64,000 nt of DNA from Paraburkholderia aromaticivorans (GTDB lineage: Bacteria > Pseudomonadota > Gammaproteobacteria > Burkholderiales > Burkholderiaceae): assembly GCF_002278075.1 (NCBI RefSeq), contig NZ_CP022989.1, positions 3,162,001-3,226,000 of the forward strand, written 5' to 3'. The notes beneath the pieces were generated by a model, which was not told the DNA's origin, did not search any database, and saw nothing but the letters and a program-made list of their open reading frames with translations. The translations under genes were made by a program, and so were the position numbers. Positions 1 to 8,804 of the stretch are shown piece after piece. Position 1 is the first letter of the stretch, and each line of letters opens with the position of its first letter.

Positions 1-19
1 TTGGATACGGAGAGCTGTC

Positions 20-739
20 ATGCCCGAACACGAATCGCTGCAAGCGCTGTATCCGTTCCTGCATGGCGCCCGTCAGGATGCGGACCGGCTCGACGCCACC
101 TTGCTCGAATCGGTGCATCGTAAAGCGCGGGACAGCGCCGATACGAAGACACGCTTTTTCGAGGAAAGCGCGCCGGCGGTCGTGCGCGTCGCTCACGCGA
201 TTGCGGACACGTACCGGCGCGGCGGCCGGCTCTTCGCGATGGGTAACGGCGGCTCCAGTTGCGATGCGGCGCATATTGCCGTGGAGTTCCTGCATCCCGT
301 GACCACGGGGCGCCCCGCGCTCACCGCCATCAGCCTCGTGGCGGACATGGCCATGCTGACGGCGGTCGGCAACGATGTCGGCTTCAATCATATTTTCGTG
401 CGGCAACTGGTGGCGCAGGCGCGACGCGGCGATGCGCTGATCGGCGTGTCGACGAGCGGCAATTCGGAGAACCTGCTGGCCGCGTTCGCGAAAGCCAAAG
501 AGATGCAAGTGCTGACCATCGGCCTGTCCGGTCACGATGGCGGGCGCATGGCCATGAGCGCCGCGCTCGATCATTGCCTCGTGGTGAAAAGCGACAGCAT
601 TCATCGCGTGCAGGAGACCCATGTCGCGATCTATCACATCGTGTGGGACCTCGTGCATACGCTGCTGGCCGACGATCGTGGCGGACTCGGCGTTTCGCCC
701 GAGGCGACCGATCCTTCGGTGGCGGGAGGTACGCCGTGA
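20..739 (+). CDS. SIS-domain phosphoheptose isomerase-like protein, hyp operon
   Basis: A 239-residue sugar isomerase (SIS) protein of the GmhA type. Visible family motifs are GNGGSSCDAAHIAVEF (about 75-90), the phosphate-binding STSGNSENLL (about 141-150) and IHRVQETH near residue 195. GmhA converts sedoheptulose 7-phosphate to a heptose phosphate in LPS synthesis. Here the gene overlaps hypD by 4 bp (GTGA) and sits in no heptose cluster, so a hydrogenase-linked role is more likely; I recall such isomerases beside hyp genes of some aerobic [NiFe]-hydrogenases. The start is ATG with GGAG six bases upstream. Its true substrate is unknown. Confidence 0.85.
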   Translation: MPEHESLQALYPFLHGARQDADRLDATLLESVHRKARDSADTKTRFFEESAPAVVRVAHAIADTYRRGGRLFAMGNGGSSCDAAHIAVEFLHPVTTGRPALTAISLVADMAMLTAVGNDVGFNHIFVRQLVAQARRGDALIGVSTSGNSENLLAAFAKAKEMQVLTIGLSGHDGGRMAMSAALDHCLVVKSDSIHRVQETHVAIYHIVWDLVHTLLADDRGGLGVSPEATDPSVAGGTP

Positions 740-2067
740 AATATGTCGATGAGTTTCGCGACCCGCACAAGGCGAAAACGCTCGCGCGGGAAATCCGCGC
801 GCTGGTGGCGCGCATCGAGCGCGCAAAGCAGCGGCCGCTGCAGATCATGGAAGTGTGCGGAGGCCATACGCACACGATCTTCCGCTACGGCATCCAGCAG
901 TTGCTGCCCGACGCGGTGGAGTTCGTTCACGGTCCCGGCTGCCCGGTATGCGTGCTGCCGATGGGCCGCGTCGACGACTGCGTCGCCCTGGCCGAGCGTG
1001 CGGACGTGATCTTCACGACGTTCGGCGACGCGATGCGGGTGCCCGGGTCGAAGAAGAGCCTGCTCAAGGCGAAAGCCGACGGCGCCGACGTGCGCATGGT
1101 CTATTCGCCGCTCGACGCCTTGAAGATCGCGCAACTCAATCCCGAGCGGGAAGTGATCTTCTTCGGCCTCGGCTTCGAGACGACCATGCCGAGCACCGCC
1201 ATGACCGTCCTGCAGGCGCACGCGCGCAAGATCAAGAATTTCTCGCTGTTCTGCAATCACATCACGATCATTCCGACCATCAAGGCGATCCTCGATTCGC
1301 CGGACTTGCACCTCGACGGCTTTCTCGGCCCCGGACACGTCAGCATGGTGATCGGCACGCGGCCCTATGAGTTCATTGCGCGGCACTATCGCAAGCCGAT
1401 CACGGTGGCCGGTTTCGAACCGCTCGACGTGATGCAGTCGCTGTGGATGGTGCTCAGGCAAATCGCGGACGGCCGCTGCGAGGTCGAGAATCAGTATGGG
1501 CGGGTCGTGCCCGAGGACGGCAACGCGCAGGCCTTGGCGGCGGTGGTGCGCGTGTTCGAGACGCGGGAGTTTTTCGAATGGCGCGGCCTGGGCTCGATCG
1601 ATCATTCGGGGGTTCGGGTGCGCGAGGCGTTCGCGGAATTCGACGCGGAACGCAAATTCGCGGTGCCGAACCTGAAGATCGCCGACCCTAAGGCCTGTCA
1701 GTGTGGCGAGGTGCTCAAGGGCGTGATCAAGCCGCATCAATGCAAGGTGTTCGGCACGGCCTGCACGCCCGAGTCGCCGCTCGGCTCGCTGATGGTGTCG
1801 AGCGAAGGGGCGTGTGCGGCGTATTACAACTATGGACGGATCGATACGTCGCGTCTGGACGAGCGGCGCAACGCGCGGCAAGCGGCGGCGCCGGCCGCGG
1901 CTTGTCTGGGCGCGGGCGGTATGGCCGGGGCGGCTATGGTTGCCGGGGCGGCTCCAATAGCTGGAACGGTTGCAATCCCTGGAACGGCTCCAGTAGCTGA
2001 TGCGGCTGCGGTTGCTGAAGCGCTTGCCGATACGGCTGCCGCACCCACCGTGCGAGGCCGACTATGA
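736..2067 (+). CDS. hypD: [NiFe]-hydrogenase maturation protein HypD
   Basis: HypD is the iron-sulfur scaffold that, with HypC, assembles the Fe(CN)2CO unit of [NiFe]-hydrogenases. The conserved motifs EVCGGHTH, GPGCPVCVLP, FCNHITI and GFEPLDV are present, as is the C-terminal cysteine cluster CQCGEV...HQCKVFGTACTPESPLG that binds 4Fe-4S. The start is GTG at 736, inside the stop of the isomerase gene; the reading frame stays open further upstream, but homology begins here. At 443 residues it is about 60 longer than usual: after NARQ it ends in a low-complexity Ala/Gly/Pro/Val tail. It overlaps hypE by 4 bp. Confidence 0.95.
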   Translation: MKYVDEFRDPHKAKTLAREIRALVARIERAKQRPLQIMEVCGGHTHTIFRYGIQQLLPDAVEFVHGPGCPVCVLPMGRVDDCVALAERADVIFTTFGDAMRVPGSKKSLLKAKADGADVRMVYSPLDALKIAQLNPEREVIFFGLGFETTMPSTAMTVLQAHARKIKNFSLFCNHITIIPTIKAILDSPDLHLDGFLGPGHVSMVIGTRPYEFIARHYRKPITVAGFEPLDVMQSLWMVLRQIADGRCEVENQYGRVVPEDGNAQALAAVVRVFETREFFEWRGLGSIDHSGVRVREAFAEFDAERKFAVPNLKIADPKACQCGEVLKGVIKPHQCKVFGTACTPESPLGSLMVSSEGACAAYYNYGRIDTSRLDERRNARQAAAPAAACLGAGGMAGAAMVAGAAPIAGTVAIPGTAPVADAAAVAEALADTAAAPTVRGRL

Positions 2068-3155
2068 ACGACCGCGCGTCGACTTCCATCGATCCCGTCA
2101 CGCCGCGGCGCGCGCAACGCGTGCGGGACGCTTGCGTCAATCTCGCGCATGGCAGCGGCGGGCGCGCGATGCGCGATCTGATCGAAGACGTGTTCGTGTC
2201 GACCTTCGACAATCCCACGCTTGCCGCGCTGGAGGATCAGGCCGTCTTCGCGCTTGCCGACCTCGCCGCGCATGGCGACCGGCTCGCCTTTACGACCGAT
2301 AGCTACGTGGTCGATCCGCTGTTCTTTCCGGGCGGCGACATCGGCACGCTGGCCGTGTCCGGTACGGTCAACGATCTGGCGGTGTGTGGCGCGACGCCTT
2401 TGTTTCTGTCGTGCGCGGTGGTGATCGAAGAGGGCTTCGCGGTCGATCTGCTGCGCCGTGTCGCGGCGAGCATACAACGCGTCGCGCGCGCAGCGGGCGT
2501 CGCGATCGTCACGGGCGACACGAAGGTGGTGGAGCGTGGCTGCGCCGACAAGCTGTTCATCAATACCGCGGGCGTCGGCGTGGTGCGCCGGGATGTGTCG
2601 ATCTCGGCGCGCCACGCATGTCCGGGCGACGTGGTGATCGTCAACGGCTATCTCGGCGATCACGGCGCGGCGATTCTGGTAGCGCGTCAACAGCTTGCTC
2701 TCGAAGCCGACATAGAGAGCGACTGCCGGCCGTTGAACGGTCTGATCGCGGCGATGCTCGACGCGAGCCCGCGGATTCACTGTCTGCGCGACGCGACGCG
2801 CGGCGGAGTCGCCACGGTGCTCAACGAATTCGCGCAAGGCTCCAATGTGACGATACGGCTCGATGAAGCCGCGCTGCCCTTGCGTGAACAGGTGCAGGGC
2901 GCGTGCGAGATTCTCGGGCTCGACCCGCTCTATCTGGCCAATGAAGGCAAGCTGGTGGCCGTCGTGCCCGCCGATGCCGCCGGCCGCGTGCTCGCGGCCA
3001 TGCGCGCGCATCCGGACGGACGCGAGGCGGCGGTGATCGGCACGGTGGAGCGCGGCGAGCTGGACACGAGCGGGCTCGTCGTCATGCAAACGGCGTTCGG
3101 CGGGCAACGTATCGTCGATATGCTGGTGGGCGAGCAACTGCCGCGCATCTGCTGA
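2064..3155 (+). CDS. hypE: Carbamoyl-dehydratase HypE
   Basis: HypE (363 residues) dehydrates the carbamoyl group placed on its C-terminal cysteine by HypF, giving the thiocyanate that supplies cyanide ligands to the hydrogenase iron. It belongs to the AIR synthase/PurM ATPase fold: LAHGSGGRAM near the N-terminus, TTDSYVVDPLFFPGGDIG, and CLRDATRGGVATVLNE. It ends in PRIC, with the required terminal cysteine in place. ATG overlaps the hypD stop by 4 bp, so translation is probably coupled. hypF and hypC are not in the window and may lie to the left. Confidence 0.96.
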   Translation: MNDRASTSIDPVTPRRAQRVRDACVNLAHGSGGRAMRDLIEDVFVSTFDNPTLAALEDQAVFALADLAAHGDRLAFTTDSYVVDPLFFPGGDIGTLAVSGTVNDLAVCGATPLFLSCAVVIEEGFAVDLLRRVAASIQRVARAAGVAIVTGDTKVVERGCADKLFINTAGVGVVRRDVSISARHACPGDVVIVNGYLGDHGAAILVARQQLALEADIESDCRPLNGLIAAMLDASPRIHCLRDATRGGVATVLNEFAQGSNVTIRLDEAALPLREQVQGACEILGLDPLYLANEGKLVAVVPADAAGRVLAAMRAHPDGREAAVIGTVERGELDTSGLVVMQTAFGGQRIVDMLVGEQLPRIC

Positions 3156-3175
3156 GCGGCCAACGGGAGCGTGCG

Positions 3176-3505
3176 GTGCACGAGTTGAGTATCGCGGGCA
3201 GCGTCGTCGAGATTTGCGCGCAACAGGCGCAAGGCGCGCGGGTGCGGCGCGTCACGCTGGAGATCGGGCAATTGTCGGCGGTGATGCCGGAGGCGATCCG
3301 GTTCTGCTTCGACGTCTGCGCGAAAGACACCGTGGTGGAGGGCGCGACGCTGGATATTGTCGTGATGCCGGGCGCGGCGCGCTGCCTCGCATGCGGCGCC
3401 ACGCTGGCGCTCGACGTGCCGTTCGGGCAGTGTGCGTGCGGCAGTGAGAATCTCGAATTGATTTCCGGTCAGCAGTTGAAGATCCGGCAGATGGAGGTGG
3501 TGTGA
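3176..3505 (+). CDS. hypA: Hydrogenase nickel incorporation protein HypA
   Basis: HypA (109 residues) works with HypB to put nickel into the hydrogenase large subunit. The GTG start is chosen because it gives the family N-terminus MHELS, in which His2 binds nickel. The zinc site is C70-x2-C73 followed by C86-x-C88, so the second half is CxC and not the commoner CxxC. It begins 20 bp after hypE and its stop overlaps the hypB start (TGATG). Confidence 0.94.
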   Translation: MHELSIAGSVVEICAQQAQGARVRRVTLEIGQLSAVMPEAIRFCFDVCAKDTVVEGATLDIVVMPGAARCLACGATLALDVPFGQCACGSENLELISGQQLKIRQMEVV

Positions 3506-4602
3506 TGTGTACGACATGCGGATGCTCGACTACGCAGCGCGCTGCGCTCACCGATCTGGATGAGGCGCGGGCCGGTAAGGAAGACGCCGGCCCGGGCTCG
3601 CAACCGCGGTCGGCGGCTAAGGCTGGCGTAGGCGGGCCGGCAGGAATTGCTTATCGGCGAGTGGACGGGCATTTTCATGCGAGTGCAAGCGCGCATTCGC
3701 ATGCTCATACGCACGCGCACAGCCACCACGATGAGCACGAGCACGAGCACGAGCACCAGCATGAGCACGAGCACGAGCATGAGCACGAGCATGAGCATGA
3801 GCATGAGCATGAGCATGAGCATGGGCATGGGCATGGGCATGGGCATGAGCATGGGCATGAGCATGAGCATGAGCATGGGCATGGGCATGAGCATGGGCAT
3901 GGGCACGGCCATGTCCACCACCACGAACACGAACGCGAACACGGCACCTCGATCAACCTCGAACGCGACATCCTCGAAAAAAACCAGCTATTGGCCGAAC
4001 GTAATCGCGGCTGGCTCGCCGGTCGTTCCATCCTTGCGCTGAACCTGATGAGTTCGCCGGGCGCCGGCAAGACCACGCTGCTCGAACGCACGATCCGCGA
4101 TCTGGGCGAGACGATCCCGCTGACGGTGATCGAAGGCGATCAGGCCACCCTCAACGACGCCGAGCGCATTCGCGCAACCGGCGCGCGAGTGGTGCAGATC
4201 AACACCGGCACCGGCTGTCATCTGGACGCGGCGATGGCATCCAGAGCGCTGACCCAGCTCGACCCGCCCTTGCATTCGGTGGTGATGATCGAAAACGTCG
4301 GCAACCTCGTGTGTCCCGCGTTATTCGATCTCGGCGAAGCGGCCAAGGTGCTGATCCTTTCGGTCACTGAAGGCGAAGACAAGCCGCTCAAATATCCGCA
4401 TATGTTTCGCGCCTGTTCGTTGTTGTTGCTGAACAAGATCGACTTGCTGCCCCATTTGCGCTTCGATGTCGAGCGGTGCATCGAATATGCGAAGCACGTC
4501 AATCCTGAGATGCGGATTCTCCAGGTCTGCGCGCAAACCGGAGAGGGCATGGAAGGATGGTATCAATGGCTTCGCGACCAGGCCGCTACCGCGTCGCCAT
4601 GA
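3505..4602 (+). CDS. hypB: Hydrogenase nickel GTPase HypB, with long His-rich tract
   Basis: HypB is a SIMIBI-class GTPase that drives nickel delivery. ATG at 3505 gives MCTTCGC, the N-terminal high-affinity nickel motif (C2, C5, C7); an in-frame GTG three bases earlier is less likely. The G domain shows SSPGAGKTTLLE (P-loop), VIEGDQAT, and LLNKIDLL for guanine recognition. Between motif and G domain, roughly residues 53-140, lies a tract with nearly 50 histidines alternating with Glu and Gly. Such tracts store nickel or zinc in some HypB proteins. The protein has 365 residues and is last in the operon. Confidence 0.96.
   Translation: MCTTCGCSTTQRAALTDLDEARAGKEDAGPGSQPRSAAKAGVGGPAGIAYRRVDGHFHASASAHSHAHTHAHSHHDEHEHEHEHQHEHEHEHEHEHEHEHEHEHEHGHGHGHGHEHGHEHEHEHGHGHEHGHGHGHVHHHEHEREHGTSINLERDILEKNQLLAERNRGWLAGRSILALNLMSSPGAGKTTLLERTIRDLGETIPLTVIEGDQATLNDAERIRATGARVVQINTGTGCHLDAAMASRALTQLDPPLHSVVMIENVGNLVCPALFDLGEAAKVLILSVTEGEDKPLKYPHMFRACSLLLLNKIDLLPHLRFDVERCIEYAKHVNPEMRILQVCAQTGEGMEGWYQWLRDQAATASP
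3732..3908 (+). repeat. Hexanucleotide tandem repeat (GAGCAY/GGGCAY) within hypB
   Basis: About 29 near-identical 6-bp units (GAGCAC, GAGCAT, GGGCAT) encode alternating Glu-His and Gly-His. The stretch stays in frame. Repeats this pure can expand or contract by slippage in 6-bp steps without breaking the frame, so tract length may vary between strains. Confidence 0.9.
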
Positions 4603-4716
4603 TGTCGATGCATCGGCTTTTCATGCGCTCTCGCTGGCTGCAATGAAGTCCTGATCGCTTGATCCTGTTGCAATGACATCCATCACGGGGGCAGGCCTCC
4701 GATATCGCATGGAAGA

Positions 4717-7700
4717 TCAATAGGGCGCGCCCGGCGCCGCGGGCGGAGCCCCTGGCGGCAGTCCCGGCGGCGGCCCGCTGTCCGTGAGGGTGAGCATCGG
4801 CATTGAACTCGGGCACCTGAACGTTTTCAGCACATCGCTCGTGAGGGGATTGGCGACGCTGCCCACACCCGCGACATCGAGTACCGCTTTGCGACCGTCG
4901 AAGTCGAATTCGACACGTATGCGGCCCGGTGTCGTCGTCTCCACGACCTGGCCTTTCTGGACCAGCCGCATTAGCGCCCACGGGCCGTCGGCGGCGAGCG
5001 TCGAGGTCTCCGGCCGGATACGCGGCTCGGCCGTCAACTCCGCATGTCCACCGCCGCGCGGACCAGGCCACGTCACCGGCAGCGACCTGAGCGGCCCATG
5101 CTGATAGAGCGTGGTTTGGCCGTCGATATCGATCATCAAACCCGTAATCGTCGGATCGAGTTCCGGAATCCGGATCTCCGACTTCCAGGACAACTGTTTC
5201 TGATCAGGGTCGGCAAAGAAGATCTCGCGAATCGCCTTCGCGTGCTGGAAGGGTTCGAGGTCCGGACCCTGGACAGGCTGCGTGGCGCCGGCCAACGTCT
5301 TGTAGCGCCAGGGTTTTGCCGACGTGTCCACGAACGCCGACAGCGTCTTCGTGAAGAAGTCGTCGATGACACCGCCCTGCGCGAACACGCGCGTGAAGTC
5401 GTCGATCCGCACTTCGCGCCTGCTGTCGGCCGCGAACGGATAGTTGCCTTCGATGGTCAGGCGGCAGGTGTCGCCGACCACCGCCTGCATCTGGCGCGAC
5501 AGCAATTGGCCGATGCCCTGATTCACCTCGCGCGAGCCGTCGCCCGCAAGCGCCAGCAAGACGGCGCGAAGCGGCGGCGGCAGGGTATTGGCGGCCATCT
5601 TGAGTTTCGCGGCCGTGTCGCTCGCGGGCGGCATGCTGTTGTTGGTGAGGGCGTTCTCGGCGACGGTCAACGACGTGTAGTGGTCGTTCAGCAGGTTCGC
5701 CACGCCGTCGAGCCCGGTCTTGCCGGTTTGCGCGGTGCCCGCCTGCGCCGTGCCCTGTCCATCCGCATTGCCCGTCACGACCTCGCGCAACGCGGCGAAG
5801 TGACTGTCGACCAGTTCGCGTTCGATGATTTCCGAGGCGCGTATCCCGAGCAACTTGTCCGCTTTCTGGCCTAACGTGTCCGTCGCCTTTGGCGGGAGGG
5901 AGCCGTCGGCCGCGGCGGCGGCTTGCGTCAGCGTGGTCTCGCGCACCGCCGCGCGCGCCAGCCGGGCAAGCGGCGAATCCGGCGCCGCGAAGCTGCGCAG
6001 CACCTGCAGATCGAACTGCAGACTGGTTCCGCTGACGGTGCGGATGTCGCCGAGAAACGCATCCCACTGTCGCGCATATTCCGTCAGATATTGCCGGCGA
6101 ATGGCGTCCGTGAGCGGATCGTCGGCGCCGGCCGCCACGTTGACGAATTCAGCCGTTTTTTTTTGAGCCTCGCCGAGATAGGAGCGGCCCATCACCCAGG
6201 CGTCGTCGTCGCGCGCGGCTTCGACGAACTCCGTCAGGCGCTTGTCGAACAGCTGCCGGTATCCATCGAAGGTGAAAAGCCCCGGCACGCCGCGCGAGAG
6301 GGGCGTTCCGCTCGCACGCGTAAAGACGAGTCCCGCTTGCGGCCCGACCGCGCGGATCAGCGTGAACTCGTCGGGCGCTTCCTTTTGCATTGAAGTCCTG
6401 GCCCGTTCGTAAAGACGTTCGGTGGCATTGCTTGCATCGAGAAACGAGCGCGCCTGCTGCACCAGTGCGTCGTTGCGGATCAACGGTGACTGAACCACAC
6501 GGCTGCCGGAAAAGAGCTGATCAACGTGCTCGATCATCGAGGCCCGGCCACCGAAAGCCGCTGCGCTATCCGTGTGCGACCAGTCGTCGAGCACCCAGGC
6601 TTTCACGTCATCGGCGTGGAATTTCGCCTTGTCGTAGAGCATCAGGTAGACGCGTAGCGCGTCATAAGCCGCCTTCGAATCCTTGTCAGCCACGGCCTGC
6701 GAGATGACATGTTCCAGACGCCGGACGATCTGGGGCAGCAGCAGGTTGTCTTCGAGCACGTCATAGGTGTGCCGGCTTTCCGTGACGACGCCGGGCGCCG
6801 TGTAAAGGCCGAAACGGTACGCGCTATCCGGGTCCGCCAGGTCGAGGCCGGGGAAGGCCGGCAGGTTGCTAGCCTCGCTGAGCGTATCGGGAATCGCTTC
6901 GGGTTTCGGCTCGTTGTACAGTTGGGCGACCTTCGCGGCCAGCGTCTGCGTCTTGCGGCCGATCAGGGAAAGATAGTCACTGTTGTGGCCGAAGCCGAGC
7001 CGCAGGCCGATTGCGAGCCATGCGAAGAGGAGTGCGGCGAGCGTATGGCCGATCAGCCTCAGCAGCCGGAATCGGAATTCCCAGCGCAGGTTGGGCCGCA
7101 CGAGCCGCGCTTCGGCGAAGACGACTTTGGTGAGCAGATCGTGCAGGAAGTAGCTCTGATTGCCCGCCGTGCTGCCCGCCCGCATGCCCGCGGCCCGGTC
7201 GAGCGGCGCTGCCAGCCGCTGTGCGATGGTGCGCCGCTCGGCGACCAGTGCGTCGCCTGCCTGCATCGCGCTCGTGAAATACACGCCGCGCAGGGTGGCG
7301 TGAAGCTGGGTATCGTCGTAGCGTGAATCGAGGAACACGCGTTCGATCAATTCGCCTAGCGGTCGGGAAAGCGCCGCGAATTCCTCGGATAGCGCGACAA
7401 GCTCGCGGCGCCGGGCGGCATCGAACTCGTCCTGCAAACGCGTGTTGACGCCGTCGGCCAGACGCTGGGTCAACAGGCCGAGTTCCTCCTCGCAGCGAGC
7501 CTGGACGCTTTGGGCCGCAATGGTCTCCTTGCCGTAGGGCAGCGTGAATCCCCAGGGCTGGGCTCGTCCTTCCGCCGTCAAGGAAGCGAAGTATTCGCTA
7601 AAGCCGGGCAGCCGGTCCATTTTCGTCACGACCAGATAGACCGGAAAGCGGATCCCGAGCGTTTCGCGCAGCTCTGCGAGACGGCCGCGCAACGCGGCCG

Positions 7701-8772
7701 CTTCGGCCATGCGCGCGGTGTCGTCCGGACTCGTCAGCGCGGCAAGCTCCAGCGTCAGTATCGCGCCATTGATCGGCGCGCGAGGCCGGTGCCTGCGCAG
7801 CAGCGCGAGAAAACCGAACCACTCGGCCGCATCCGCTGTCTCGTGCAACAGACTCGCATCCGGATGATGAGCGGTGGGGACCGTGGCGGCAGCGGCCGGC
7901 GTGGAGAACGAGACGGCCGGTTTGCCCCTCGCGTTCGCGGCTTCATTCTTCGACGCGGTCTTCGCCATGGCGGCGTTTCCCGTCACCGTAGCGAGCGTCG
8001 ACGCGAGTTGTCCATGCCGTGAGGTGCCGTGACGCGTGTAGTGCCCCGCGGTATCGATCAGCACGGCGTCGTTGGTCAGCCACCAGTCGACGGACTCCGT
8101 GCCGGCGCGCGCGCCGACCGTGCGCTGCATCTGCGCCGCCAGCGGGAGCGACAGTCCGGCATTGAGCAAGGCGGCGGTTTTACCGGAACCCCGCGAGCCG
8201 AGCGTGATGTACCACGGCAGTTCATACAGGTAACGCTTGCCCTGAAACAGACGCCCGATACCACGTGCTCCCGTGCGCATCGCCTTCAGTCGCGCCAGCG
8301 CGGTCGATACGATCGCCTGCACGTTTTCCAGCTGGGCCGCAGCGGGCGACTGTTCCTTCTTGCCGCCGAATTCGAGCAGGCTCTTGAGGAATTGCGCGTC
8401 GGTGCGCATTTTCTGCCAGAGCCGCCAGGCCCAGTACGCGACGAACAGCGCCAGCACGATCGCAATCGCGGCAAGGCGCGCCGAAGCGGGCACGAACGGT
8501 TGTTCACCGCCGAGCGCGAGGAGCGGCGAGGCCTGCCAGATCAGCAGGCACAGTAGCGCCACGAGTAAGACACTGACGGACCAGCCTGCCAGCCACAGCA
8601 GCACACCCGCCAGCATGAGTGCGATCACCAGCACACGCATGCCGGCGGTTGCGAGCGGCTTCAGGCCACCGAACGCCACAAGTGGGCCCACGAACCAGAT
8701 CACCAGCGCGACGACCAGCAGCGCGACGAGAGCAAGGAACTGGCGCGACACCAGAAACGACAACTTCTTCAT
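4717..8772 (-). CDS. tssM: Type VI secretion membrane subunit TssM (IcmF)
   Basis: TssM (1351 residues) spans the envelope as the core of the TssJLM membrane complex. N-terminal membrane helices lie near residues 10-115, followed by a cytoplasmic GTPase-like domain with Walker A GSRGSGKTAAL and then a further membrane segment (about 575, AALLFAWLAIG). A long periplasmic part ends in a Pro/Gly-rich tail. ATG at 8772. It is last in the T6SS operon, 32 bp after tssL, and converges on hypB with a 114-bp gap. Confidence 0.96.
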   Translation of the reverse strand: MKKLSFLVSRQFLALVALLVVALVIWFVGPLVAFGGLKPLATAGMRVLVIALMLAGVLLWLAGWSVSVLLVALLCLLIWQASPLLALGGEQPFVPASARLAAIAIVLALFVAYWAWRLWQKMRTDAQFLKSLLEFGGKKEQSPAAAQLENVQAIVSTALARLKAMRTGARGIGRLFQGKRYLYELPWYITLGSRGSGKTAALLNAGLSLPLAAQMQRTVGARAGTESVDWWLTNDAVLIDTAGHYTRHGTSRHGQLASTLATVTGNAAMAKTASKNEAANARGKPAVSFSTPAAAATVPTAHHPDASLLHETADAAEWFGFLALLRRHRPRAPINGAILTLELAALTSPDDTARMAEAAALRGRLAELRETLGIRFPVYLVVTKMDRLPGFSEYFASLTAEGRAQPWGFTLPYGKETIAAQSVQARCEEELGLLTQRLADGVNTRLQDEFDAARRRELVALSEEFAALSRPLGELIERVFLDSRYDDTQLHATLRGVYFTSAMQAGDALVAERRTIAQRLAAPLDRAAGMRAGSTAGNQSYFLHDLLTKVVFAEARLVRPNLRWEFRFRLLRLIGHTLAALLFAWLAIGLRLGFGHNSDYLSLIGRKTQTLAAKVAQLYNEPKPEAIPDTLSEASNLPAFPGLDLADPDSAYRFGLYTAPGVVTESRHTYDVLEDNLLLPQIVRRLEHVISQAVADKDSKAAYDALRVYLMLYDKAKFHADDVKAWVLDDWSHTDSAAAFGGRASMIEHVDQLFSGSRVVQSPLIRNDALVQQARSFLDASNATERLYERARTSMQKEAPDEFTLIRAVGPQAGLVFTRASGTPLSRGVPGLFTFDGYRQLFDKRLTEFVEAARDDDAWVMGRSYLGEAQKKTAEFVNVAAGADDPLTDAIRRQYLTEYARQWDAFLGDIRTVSGTSLQFDLQVLRSFAAPDSPLARLARAAVRETTLTQAAAAADGSLPPKATDTLGQKADKLLGIRASEIIERELVDSHFAALREVVTGNADGQGTAQAGTAQTGKTGLDGVANLLNDHYTSLTVAENALTNNSMPPASDTAAKLKMAANTLPPPLRAVLLALAGDGSREVNQGIGQLLSRQMQAVVGDTCRLTIEGNYPFAADSRREVRIDDFTRVFAQGGVIDDFFTKTLSAFVDTSAKPWRYKTLAGATQPVQGPDLEPFQHAKAIREIFFADPDQKQLSWKSEIRIPELDPTITGLMIDIDGQTTLYQHGPLRSLPVTWPGPRGGGHAELTAEPRIRPETSTLAADGPWALMRLVQKGQVVETTTPGRIRVEFDFDGRKAVLDVAGVGSVANPLTSDVLKTFRCPSSMPMLTLTDSGPPPGLPPGAPPAAPGAPY

Positions 8773-8804
8773 GCTTGAATTTCCCGAGTGGCCTGATTGA
8801 TCCG

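Noticed and set aside
3732..3908. CRISPR-like array
   Set aside because: The units are 6 bp, contiguous and in frame within hypB; there are no spacers and no cas genes.
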